Part shown: positions 22,416 through 33,424 of the stretch, one piece after another | How the letters are laid out: every line of letters starts with the position of its first letter | Numbering within the stretch: the stretch's first letter is position 1 | NCBI GenBank assembly: GCA_001414485.1 | Contig: LLEY01000201.1 | Span: 36,521-100,520 of the forward strand | Direction of reading: 5' to 3' | DNA length: 64,000 bases | From: Calycina herbarum | Taxonomy: Eukaryota; Ascomycota; Leotiomycetes; Helotiales; Pezizellaceae | Position numbers and translations under genes: made by a program | The notes under the pieces: model-generated | Told to the model about the DNA's origin: nothing | Database searches by the model: none | Seen by the model: the letters and a program-made list of their open reading frames with translations, nothing else

Positions 22416-24777
22416 CTAATCACTCTCCTCATCCTCACTCTCATCCCCACTCTCATCCTCCTCCTCCGCACTCCTCAACCACTCAATAAAAACCCCCGTC
22501 TTCCCCCTAACCCTCGTCATCTCCTCATCCTCCCCCTCCAACCCCTCACTTTCTGTCCACCACCTCAGAAAAGCCTCCTCCTCCACAACATCCATTTGAT
22601 ACAATCTCTGACAAACCGCCGCCAGCACCACATCCCCCTTCAACCGATGACTCAAATCCTTCTGCAGACACCCCAAGAAATCAACTTGATCCTCCTCATT
22701 CCCCTCAATAATAGCAACGGTTTTCAAAAACTTCTCAGCACCCGAGACACCGAAGACATTCGTCGTCGCTTTGGAAGCATCGAGCCCCTCATCTACGAGT
22801 TGCGAGATGCGTTTCGAGAATGCTACAGCGATGGCGCGACGGATTTGATGGTCCGTGGCGTTATTGCTGAGTCGGAGACCCATGAACTCTAGTTTTGCGG
22901 AATCGAAGTCACCGTTTTCTTTGAGGGTGGCTAGGATGCCTTCCACAGCGTCGTGGTGGAAACCTTCGTTTGAGGAGCCGGTTTCGCCGTCATCGGAGAT
23001 GGAGCCTGCGAAACTGGAAAGACGGGAGCGGGAGGTGGTAGGTGATGGGGCGCTGAGTTCTGAGGAGAGGGTAGAGATGGATTCCGAGGAAATGTTTAGG
23101 TGTTGGGTGCTGTATATGAGGTGTGAGTGGAAAGCAGAAGATTCGTCGTCTGAGAATTCATCTGGGTCTTCGAAGGAGTAGCCTTGGCCTTGTTCTCCTA
23201 CTAATTTTGGTTCTGAAGCGACTTCCTCTGTTAACTCCTCATCGTCCTCATTGTTTTCGAGCTTCCTCTTTGCTCGTGTGATTCTTGCTCCTGGTGCTAT
23301 TTCCGTGTTGTCTGCGATTTTGACTTTGAAGGAAATCAGAGCTCCTGGCTGAATCGTACATTTCCTCCCAATAACTGCTTCGTTGGCAATAATTGCTCTG
23401 TCGACCGTTGACCCATCTCCAATACTTACATCATCCCAGATGTAAGCATTACTGATATTGACATTCTTGCCAATAAAACACCTTCTCCCAATGATACTGT
23501 TCGACACCTTACTGCCATCACCAATACTAGTATCTTTTCCCAAAATCGTATTCTTCCCCGCCTTGCAAGTACGTGCCAGTACCACACCATTCTCCTTGCA
23601 CAAACCACCCCTCCAATACTTGTAACTCTGCCCAGCAAGAAGATTGCTATCCGGAACAAGAGGATACGTCCACCTCGCCAACACATCCTTACTAACCGCC
23701 TCATAACTCTGAAGATTCACCGCCCTCGCCGCATAATGATCCTGCACAATCTCCGTATGCAAAGTCTTCCCATTCAACTCATAATCCTTCAGCACGCCAT
23801 GCAAAAAATGCCGTCTGGGAACCTCATAATCGAAACTTTCCGCCCACAAAGCCAGTACATCAGGTGTACAAATATCAATCCCACAATCGATTAAATCCGT
23901 GCGGATCTCCATCTCCGTATGCTCCGTCAACAGATCCGGGTCAATATTCACATATTTATTCGCTTGCAAAGGATTCATCTCCTCATAATGCAAACACCGA
24001 TTCTTCCTCGGATCAATCACGAAAACCGGCGTGATCCCTTTAGACTTCGTTCTATGTTCCTCAATCCCTCCACTTCTCAAAATCATCGTCATAATCGCAT
24101 TTTTATCCGCGATTCTCCTCGCTCGATGAGCAGCTAATGCAGCATCAATTGGTAAATTCGAGACCAAATCCCCATGAACGAGTAGGAAATCACCCGTGAT
24201 TAGATCCCTTCCGTCTAAATCCCGTAATGCGTCGCCTACAGAGCGAGCTGTCGTCTTGACGATTTCCAGGGAATTGAAGGGTGAGGCGGCCGATTTGAGC
24301 GGATACCATTTTGAGGCATGGATGTATTTTTCGACTTCTTTGGTGTGGGCGCCGCAGTAAATGTAGATATCTGCCACTCCTGACATGGCAAGGAATTCGA
24401 GGGTGTATTCGATGAGAGGGGTGTTTGCTAGAGGAAGTAGGCACTGTATACTATTAGTTCCTGTATAGCTACTCCAATTCTTATACGGCAGAGATATGCG
24501 AATGGAGGGGCGACTGGAGGAAGAAGGTGTAGTTACTCTCGGTGTCTCCAAAGTAAAAGGATTAAATCTCGTCTCAAAGGAATCCGCAAGTATCTACCCA
24601 GTAACAAAGTTAGCATCGCATTTACACAATCCTCCTCCTTCCCTCTTCCAATTCCTCCGCGGGCAAACATACCACAGCCTGCAAAGTCTCCTCCCTCTCA
24701 TCCTCAACTTTCTTCCCCCCTCCACCACCAGCTTTCTTGCCTTTCGCCGCACCCTTTACCCCACCAGCTTTCGACAT
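22416..24777 (-). CDS. GCD6: Translation initiation factor eIF2B, epsilon (catalytic GEF) subunit
   Basis: This is the catalytic subunit of the guanine-nucleotide exchange factor for eIF2, acting in cytosolic translation and the target of eIF2-phosphate control. I place three exons: 24777-24673, 24593-24537 and 24443-22416, with introns of 79 nt (GTATGT..GGGTAG) and 93 nt (GTAACT..TACAG, branch ACTAATA). The joined protein is about 729 residues, close to yeast's 712. It starts MSKAGGVKG and runs through LQAVILADSFETRFNP into the conserved TPRCLLPLANTPLIEYTLEF. It has an N-terminal nucleotidyltransferase-like domain (about 28-290), left-handed beta-helix hexapeptide repeats (about 345-430), and a C-terminal W2/HEAT domain (about 545-715) ending in an acidic tail. 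The 93-nt intron has no stop and is a multiple of three, so an unspliced reading starting METPRVTT looks open but is not the likely protein. Confidence 0.96.
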
Positions 24778-25779
24778 TGCGCCTAAGCTCTCTTCGCGCG
24801 AAGAGTCAGTCCCCCGAGTAAGTAGAAGTCGTGAATCAATCAAATTGTCAAATCCCTTGAGTAACTGCTTCGAAAGACTAAAAGGTCACATTCGTGGTTT
24901 TGTAGTATGCGCAGATGTTCTTCAAGATGTGACTGCGATTGAGTCATTGAGTCAGCCCTGCCTGCCCCGTCTTTGAACAAAATCTCTCCTCCCGAACTTC
25001 AGCCACAGACCACAGCCTCGTCTTGCAGTGACATTCAACACCTCACCGGCGGGGCAAGGGTCCTAAACCTAAGCTGGAAAATTATGATCCGATATTGTTC
25101 CATAAAGGTCTAGACTCATGACATCCCCAGACTCTTATTACGACGTCGTCGTCAAGCCCTCTTTCCTCTTACGCTCTTCCTCTCCTCTATTCATTTCCTC
25201 TCAATCTTCCTAGTTCGTCCCGACGCGTCGCATCTACGGAATACAAAGTATCTAGGTATCAAACACCCCACCTCAAAAAACCCCTCACTGAATCTCCCCA
25301 GGTCTCTACCAAACTACGCCGAAAAAGGCCAAGATCATAAAATTGATCTCACATCGCGTTTTTACACCAATGGATATTGAATATTGACATGTCAATACTT
25401 TTTTTTTATAGCTAAAATCAAAGACAACGATAGCCCTCAAGGGCGGATATACCCACCAGCGCCCACCACCCAGCAACCAACCAACCCATAAAATGCATCA
25501 TGTTCGCGACTTCCCACCTTGGTGGTGCCCAAAAAACGCCTGAGAGAGGACCAATAACTACAACTATTTCCGAAAAAAAAGCAATCAAACGACCATCCCC
25601 CATGTTCTCCTTCTGGGTAACCTCTTACCACTCATTTGGAAGGGAACATCACGTCTCCTTATCAACATTTCTAAAGATGCCAGTTATATTTACAAATTTC
25701 AAAAGGCCCCAGCTAAGCCCGATCTAGGCGAGAGGAATCGATTTTTGGATGTAAAATATCATCATCTACGAGATCATTG
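24778..25779. other. Intergenic region between eIF2B-epsilon and SKN7
   Basis: It holds the promoter and 5' leader of the minus-strand eIF2B-epsilon gene and the 3' flank of SKN7. I see no further gene; short ORFs here lack coding character. Pyrimidine-rich runs lie at about 25140-25230. Confidence 0.4.
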
Positions 25780-28082
25780 TCATTGTGGATATCCTGCCGG
25801 TGGTGGTGGATACATTCTTTGTCGTTTAACGTCATGCTCATCAGAGACTCCGCCCGATGTCATATCCGACATGACCCTTCGATGTGGTGCTCCTCCTCTT
25901 GGTGGTCCTGGTCCTAGTGGCGAGGTCTGTGAAGGTGGGTAGTTTGGTTGTTGTTGAGGAGGGTGCGTGGGGGTCATGGCATAGGGATTCTCTCTCATGG
26001 GTTGCATATGATACCCAGCGGGAGCGTTTCCAACAGGTGATGGACCAGGTATTGTGTTTGGTGAGTGCCAGGACGCAATGGTTGCTGGTGATTTTCCTGG
26101 TGATGTCTCATCCTTGAGAGATTGTGAAGCTGAAAGCTGTCCCATGTTCAAGCCAAGTGGTGGATGGGACGAGTTGTTGGGTGTAGAAAATCCAATTGCT
26201 TGTGGGATTTGTGCTGAATTTGGAAATTGTGGGTTCGCAGTTTTAAGAAACGATGGCAAATGCTTTTGGAGCGACTTGAGCATTCCTTCTTTGGTGAATG
26301 GTTTCGGCAAGACATCATTCATTCCTATAACAAGTTAGAAATTGTAGCGAAAAGTTTCGTGCAATCAACTTACCATATCGGAAATACATGTCAATATCGT
26401 CAGCTCTTATGTTGGATGTCATTGCGATTATAGGAATAACCGGTTTTAGGTCGCGGATACAAACAGTTGCAGAGACACCGTCTAGATTGGGCATGATAAT
26501 ATCCATGAGAATCAAGTCGAATTGGTCGCCGCCATTATTCATTTTGTTCACAGCCTCAAGTCCATCTCTCTGTTGAAAGGTCAGTACCAATTCACAAAGT
26601 AGTGGAATGTTGACTTACAGCTATCTCCACCCCACATTCATACATTTGCAGGAACTTGGCGCCAATTTTCGCACACATCTTATCATCCTCCACAAGCAAT
26701 ACTCGAGGCTTATTTATTCCCCATATTGGTTCCATCAAGCTTTTCTTTCGACTAGATGTTGAATCTTCTTCAATTGGCTGCCCCGAAGACATCTCTGGCA
26801 TTTGGTTTACGGACATCAGTCCATTCGGTGGGAGAGAATAAGGTATATTGTTGATATGTTCGCTGTCGACCGGATCGATTCCATTGGTGTGTCCTACGGG
26901 GTAGACCATGTTATCTAGATCATTACCCACTTGGTACCCCATCTGAGCACTTGGAGCATTCGTATGCGGTAGATTTGGTGCCACATGCTGCTCATTTGGA
27001 GGTGTCGAGTAGTCGGCGCGTAGATGGTACTCCTGAGTCATCTGCTCCAACTCTCTGTTGGGTAAATTCTCTGCTGAAAATTCCCCGAGTAACTCGGATG
27101 CTTGTGCTAAAGGAGATGCTGGATGATCGTCCACCACGCCTTCATTTTGAACCGCTTCGCCAGCGCTGATTCCGCCAACGCCATTTGGAAATTGTCCGGT
27201 CACTTTACTATTACGTCTCTGCGTGTCGAGGTTGTGCAGGAAACCCATCACTCTATGCATTGCCCCGTCATGGTTCTTGACAAATTTCTGCAGTTGAACG
27301 ACTTGTTGTAATAATACCACGTGGCCTTGAGCGAGATCTTGGTATCTTTCCGAGAGGTGTTGAAGTTGTTGCTGGGTAGCTACTAATTGGGTATTGATGA
27401 GATCTATTTGTTGAGCGGGATACGGGTCTTCTGCGGCCTGGGCGGGCTTTCGTGGTGCGGGTGCCTTTCGTCTGATATTATCTAAAGAGTCTTTCTTGTT
27501 GGCTTGGAATTCAGGATGCTTAAACTCCCATGCCTACTTCGCCATCAGTGTTGATCGTTGGGGTTGGGTGGAGAGAAGGGAAGGGAAAGAAAGTACTAAC
27601 ACTTGGACCGTATGGAGATGGGACATTGTCTTCGTTGTTCTGTCTGACCTTGTGGAAATCGTACTTATTTAATTGCCGGACGAAACTGGCAAAATTGCTA
27701 TGTTTGAAGTGTTTTGGCAAGATGGTCTTGGTAAATTTCTCGTTCTGCAATGGATGTTATTCCCTGGGGGATCATTTTCGTTGAACGCGATTCATACCTC
27801 GAGGACGACAAAGCTTTCACCACCCTCGCCCCAACGTACAATGGATTCGTACGACGGATCCTCTAACATTCTAACATTGCACTGTCAGTAACGATGATGG
27901 CTGTGAGGTGTGCTGCTCTTGATGGTCTTTTCTTACTTGTATAATTTGCGAACCTATGGACATGGTTAGCTACGCAGAGGTACTTTGGCCACTTCTCCCA
28001 GGCCTGGAGGCAGGGTGGGATTCCATAGACTCACAAAGTCGCTCGAACTGTTTGGCGTGCCCATGTCGCCTCCTTTCTCCAT
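25780..28082 (-). CDS. SKN7: Skn7/Prr1-type transcription factor: HSF DNA-binding domain plus response-regulator receiver
   Basis: This is a nuclear two-component response regulator for oxidative, osmotic and cell-wall stress. Seven exons fit exactly: 28082-28035, 27953-27937, 27870-27798, 27744-27601, 27533-26619, 26569-26374 and 26324-25780, all GT..AG, giving about 645 residues. The HSF-type domain (about 16-110) reads FVRKLYKMLEDPS, then [20 protein letters not shown] and [14 protein letters not shown] Gln-rich coiled coil follows (about 130-190). The receiver (about 370-490) has the acidic pair E376/D377 in LLVEDD, phospho-acceptor D422 in LILMDIIMP, and the conserved Lys in LPKPFTK (about 472). 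The tail is Pro/Gln-rich. Exon 2 is only 17 nt. A second in-frame ATG lies six codons downstream, and [10 protein letters not shown] is a possible shorter start. Confidence 0.96.
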
Positions 28083-30450
28083 TATGAACAGCCTCAGCTA
28101 AAGTTGATGTTGATTAGGGGCGCATGAAATGTTGCAAAGACTGTGCCTGGCCAGTGATGGCGGCTCTTTGGGACGGTCTGTCGAGACCTCGGGTTTGTGT
28201 CGGGAGAGACGATGCTGTGACGTAGATAAGCGATCAAGGGCTGGAACCAAGAGTCCGATTCGAGAAGGCCCGGATTTGTCCAGGGCTCGGGTTTTGCGAC
28301 GGACGAAGAATTCCAAGTTGAAGACCGGAGTCGACTGGAGCTCGTCTCGTAGTCTCGTACCTGGGAGGTCTGGGAGGTCTAGATGTGAGTGAAGGACGGA
28401 GGTAGGGAGGCTGTCCTTGTAATATCGTGTTGATGAAGAGAGACGGGTTGAAGAAGGGAAGGGCTACCTAAGCAGGAGGGATTAGTGGACGGAAGCGGAA
28501 AGATTAGCGTAGATGTTGGCGCAGGTGCGTATTTTCTTTTCAATTGAGGAAGGAACGCCTGTGGGTGGAAGTAGTGTAGCCTGAGAGTGGTAGCGTAATT
28601 GTGGACTGTAGCAGCAGCCTGCCTGCACTGCACTGCTGGATTTGATGGTGGGTTTTGGTGGGGGAGAGCGCTGTGGGTGTTGCAGGTGCACTGCAGTTGG
28701 TGGGTTCAGAGTGATGAGCGGCTTCTCAGAGCCGGCATGGCATGCTTGCTTGCTGCAAGAAAAAGAGTGGATTCGCTTGACGAGAGATCTGCGTTTTGTG
28801 GGAGTGTCATTGGCCACGTTATTAAACCAATGGACGCCAAAGGGCCTCGTTGCCTCCCCTTTCGGTCTAGCGGCAGCCGGGCTGAATGCCTTTGCGGAGT
28901 CCGATAACAGATTTGGATGGTTTGAGTGTCTGTATCAAAAGATCGCCCTCGTTTTTCTGGGACGGTGACGGTCTCCGTACAGAGCTTCCTCCTAATCAAA
29001 TCCCAGCCAATTGCTACGCTGCAGCAGCTGCCTCGGCCTGCCTGCTTATATATCCACCAGCTTCCTGTACGAGTACGATCGTATCACCTGTTGGCGACGT
29101 TCAACGGGAAAAGCAAGTTGGAATAATTTTGATTTTTTTGGATATATAATTTCGACCTCCCTCCACTTCGGTATGATGTGTCGGCAGGTACAGTGCAAAT
29201 CTCGGTGCCACGGTGGTATCCCCCGACGAGCTTTGATGAGTTCACACGAAGAAGAAGAAAGCATGTACCCTTGACCCTTGAAAAACTCCGTGGGGTAGGG
29301 AAAAAAGTCGGGTTCAAAGGGTTTCGAATCCGCCACTGCAGCCGCAATGACGTCGTTTGAGCCCTCCTTCGAAATTAAAGAGCGGCTGGTTATGCCAGAT
29401 CTACTTTCGAAATCTTCCTCAACGATTCTTGCGGCCAAATCTTTATATCCCGTCAATCTGGCGAGCTGCCAGAGTGGCTTTGGCCATCGGCATTCGGTCA
29501 ATATGGCTAACTTGGGAAAGGATGAGATGGCATTTGGAGATTAACTTTGGCTTTTATAAGAACTAATGCTGTCAGCATCTAACAACTACCTGCTTGTCGT
29601 GTTTAGAAAAAGAGCAGCGATCAAAACAATACAAAGTCACGTTTTAGTCACGTTTTACTCAGGTTTATGTGTCAACATGGGGTGAAAGCCAGGTCGTTCA
29701 GGAGTTGATGTTGACTGGAACAAATACGTTCCGTTCGATGCTGAGGTCGAACAGTATCAAGAGAGAGAAATAAGTGCGAGTGTTGATGGCTTGTGTTAAT
29801 CAGGGGGAGACTACCTAACTCTAGTCGAGTCGCCTTCTAGCGAGAGTTGGATAGCGAGAGTTGGATTTTTAGGACATTTCAGCCGAAAGCGATGGAGGTT
29901 GAGAACCTTAATTTTGTCAAGTGGAAGTTCTAGAAGGAGTGCGCGTATAAGCTCAACGGTTGAAGTGGTGGGATTTGGATTTGCTGGTCAGCTAAGTCGC
30001 AAGTAAGCTAAAGGTTGATTTAATGCTTTTGCCTCGTACTACTTCCGTTTAGAATAATTCTTTTCAGCAACTAATGTATCTTTCAAATTTAAGGTTCCTT
30101 TGAAAATCCTTTGTCTTCTAGATAGTTTCTTTAATTATTTTTACTTGGATGATTTTACGTGATGATGACTTACTTCCGAGAGTTATAAGATATGACTTAC
30201 GTACATGAGTTGACTCTTTCTCTACTTGTAGGGCATTCCTCTAAATCACAAGAGCGAGGGTAACTGTGACCATGGCTCCTTTCTTGCTCGGCCCTTAATT
30301 CAATCCCTTTTCTAAATTGATTCGAGGATAATCCGTTTGATCCGCATGGGCAAAACCTTGCTATTTCTACTCTCACATTTTGAAGGGACGGCAAAATAAA
30401 CTGCTTTTCAATTGTCCCCTTCCAGTTCATACATTCCCAATCCCAATCAA
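28083..30450. other. Long upstream region of SKN7
   Basis: This 2.4-kb stretch lies between the SKN7 start and the 3' end of the aminotransferase gene, both on the minus strand. It is GC-moderate near SKN7 (28100-29300) with pyrimidine and GCTGCAGCAGCTGC runs, which suits a long 5' leader and promoter of a stress regulator. A 151-codon minus ORF (29501-29046) has no recognisable domain and I do not call it. A tandem duplication of TAGCGAGAGTTGGA sits at about 29838-29866. I see no tRNA or other RNA gene. Confidence 0.4.
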
Positions 30451-32772
30451 TCATCTAAAATTCGCCAAATCCACCTTTCCTCTCCCAGATCCACTACCAA
30501 CCTCCGCTCTAACCCCATCAATAACCCTCCCCAACCTCTCAATCCCCTCATTCAAATCCTCCTCCAGCTCCCAAGAAAAACACAACCTAACCGCCCTCTC
30601 AAACCCAAACCCCCCACCCTTGCCCTCCTCCCCAGAAACCTCAAAAATCTTCCCAGGAGCAATAATCAATCCCTCCTCCTCTTTAGCCTTAACAGCAACA
30701 TACTCAGCGTTCATCCCCTCAGGAAGAGTAATCCAGATAAAATATCCCCCGAAAACACCTTCTCCCTCGCCCTTTCCATCCAAACCCATAACAGAAGTCT
30801 CTCCAACCCCCACACCCTTCCCAACCAGTACCCTCTCAATGGCCTCCCTCAAAACCTGACATCGTCTCTGATACGCAGGAATTAAAACCTCTGCAATATG
30901 TTTCTCTAAATCGCCAGACCGAAGTAACTCCCACATAACAGTAGCAGTAAACTGACTTGGTGCGCCCCCAGAGCGGGAAGATCCACATTGTGAGAGGCCG
31001 TAGATGAATTTAGGGCTTGCTTCTGCCCATCCCGTTCGTACGCCTGGACCTGCGATTTTCGAGAATGTTCCCGAGGAGAGAGCATTGCCGAATGACTCGC
31101 TTGAAGGAGTTGGCGAGAGAGTTGCGTCTATGTCTACTAGACGGGGGAGGAGGGCCTGGGGCTCGGAGGGAGAAGAGGTGGGAGAAGAGGTGGGAGAAGG
31201 GGAAATGGGCCATTGGAGGGAATCGTAGACGTCGTCTGTTATTATTAGGACATCGTATTTTCGTGCCAGGATGACGAGAGCTTTTCGACAGGCGAAGGTC
31301 ATTGTTTTGCCGGAGGGGTTGGAGAATGTGGGGACGCAGTAGAGGATGTGGCGGTAGGTTTTTGAGTAGGACCTAGAGACCTTGATTGGCTTTAGCTTTT
31401 GTTAGCGATTATCTCATACTTGCATGATCCATCATGAATAGATCTAGAATTTTGTTGTTCAAATATATGGAACTTGGAAAATGACGAGCGAAATCAGGAA
31501 AGAAGCCATAAGATCCCATATGTTCCAGTGAGACTGGTTGGAAGTACTGTCCAAATTCCTTGCTCTCCAATTCATCGCCATCTCAAACTCTTTTTTTAGA
31601 CCCAGACTATCCATTACCACAACACCATAACCTCATGTAATACAAGAGAATCAAGTTAATTCTCCATTCGCTTGACATCCACGCCATAGTACTAAACCAC
31701 ACCACAAGAAAAATCCGGGTGATCGTATCAAGCAATACTTCCATATTTCCATATAGAAATATCACTCGATACGACAACCATCACTTGATAGCTATTTTAA
31801 ACGAAAGGGACAATGGGCAGCTTTTCAAAATGTTGCAAAACAGAAAGGTGCGAAACTCAAAGAAACTTACAGTGTTTTTCCGTGCTAAGTCCTTCTCAAG
31901 TTCCCTTTCAAAGTACTCTAGATCTACACCATCTTTTCCTTCGGGCACAGCAGATGGAATCACTAAATTTCAAGGCAAAAGTCAGCATTGCTCATCGGAC
32001 CTTGTCTGTCTCAACTCCAATCCCGTACATGAGAGGAAGGAATGAAACTCAGAGAGAAAGAAAAAAGAATTGAAAACCAGGAGGAAAGAAGCCATCGTCA
32101 AAAGACTCGAGGCCCCACGCAGCCCCCTAAAGAGAGCGCAATGAAATCGGTGAGGACGGAAGGATGAAAAGAAAACAACTCACACCCCGAATCCTCAAAA
32201 ACCCTCATGGCCAAAAAATAAGTAGGAACAACCATCCAAACCCTCGTAACCCCCGGATCACTAAAAACCTGCAAAACACAAGCCAGGTTCTGACTCGCAC
32301 CACCAGTAATGCAAATTCTCTCTGCCCTATCCCCATCGCTCACACCATAAAAATCCCCCAACCACTTCCCCACGCTCTCCCTCAACGGCTCAAACCCCGC
32401 ATCAGGTCCATAACACAACCCCGGAACAATCACCTCGGGATCCTTAATGGCCCTTTGAGAAGCCTTATTTATAGCTTCGACAGGGAGGAGGGAAGGATGG
32501 GGCCAGCCTCGTAGGAGGTTTATGATTTTCTTTCCCCCAGGGCCGGTTGCACCTGGAGGTGGCCCTGCTGCGGCTTCACCCATTTTGATCGACTTCGAGG
32601 AGAAACGAGGCTGAGAGAATCTTGTGACGAGAGATATGGGACGTTGGTGGTGGAATGGGAGGTTTAGACCTCGCGATGAGTGTTTGAAAGAGGCTATGAT
32701 GTGGGTGTGCATTTGTGATCGGGTGTCTAGACTCTGTTGCGAAGAGTGGGAGAGCCGCGCCCTTAGAAGCAC
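30451..32772 (-). CDS. PLP-dependent aminotransferase, class I/II (fold type I)
   Basis: It resembles the fungal YER152C/aminoadipate-type branch of class I/II aminotransferases; the amino-acid substrate cannot be read from sequence. Exons are 32772-32184, 31962-31871 and 31380-30451 with consistent phases, giving about 536 residues. Landmarks are NLLRGWPHPSLLP, YGPDAGFEPLRE, ERICITGGASQNL, VWMVVPTYFLA, PTFSNPSGKTM, IITDDVYDSL (cofactor-contacting Asp/Tyr) and SSGTFSKIAGPGVRTGW, which holds the Schiff-base Lys (about 335). The first 63 residues are Arg/Ser-rich and lack acids until MGEAAAG at 32583. They are either a mitochondrial targeting peptide or an over-long start. Intron 2 is about 490 nt, unusually long for this locus. 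Confidence 0.87.
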
Positions 32773-33424
32773 ACTCCAAATCCAAGATGGAATATCATCG
32801 TCTATTCAACCGGTAGTTAGAAGTGAATAGGTATTCCGAGGAACCAAACTTCAGTACGAGGTATGCTGACGAAAGGATAAGAAATTATGACATCATTCCA
32901 CTCATGACAAACAGAATAGTGGAAATAAAAATATCATCAAAACAATTACCCTGGTTAGATTGATCACCATATACACATTATAATATTTTTGATGTATTTT
33001 TATTTCGCTGTAACTAGTTGTTACGTACGGCAACATGCCCTCAAACTTACAGCCAGAGAGCAAAGATTTGCAATAAAGTGGTCGACTTAACGCATAAGAC
33101 CTCGAAAAGCTCAAGCGTCCTGTCAAAATGTATCATTTCCGCTTCGCTTCGCATCATCATCTGCTCCTGCAGAAATGCCCGTCCAAGCTTAACTCTCATG
33201 AAGTAAGCCCCTCTCCACGCACAATATACACGCTGTATGCAAATCGCACAACAGCCGCTGAGACAAAACATTCCGCTCATGATTTGAGAGTTACAAGTGA
33301 AGTAAGGTGAAAAGGGGTGATTGTGTGTAGAAGAAAAATATCCATGACGGCATGATTGCGTTAGAGATCATTGTTCTTCCAAGAACATGATCTTCCGTGT
33401 GCCATGCCAATAATTAGCCTTCGT

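Noticed and set aside
22416..24551. 711-residue eIF2B-epsilon starting METPRVTT
   Set aside because: That start lies within exon 2 and reads through a canonical 93-nt intron; upstream exons supply the conserved LQAV..ADSFETRFNP segment.
29046..29501. 151-codon minus ORF upstream of SKN7
   Set aside because: No recognisable domain, no orthologue-like motif, and it lies in a probable 5' leader/promoter region; left uncalled.
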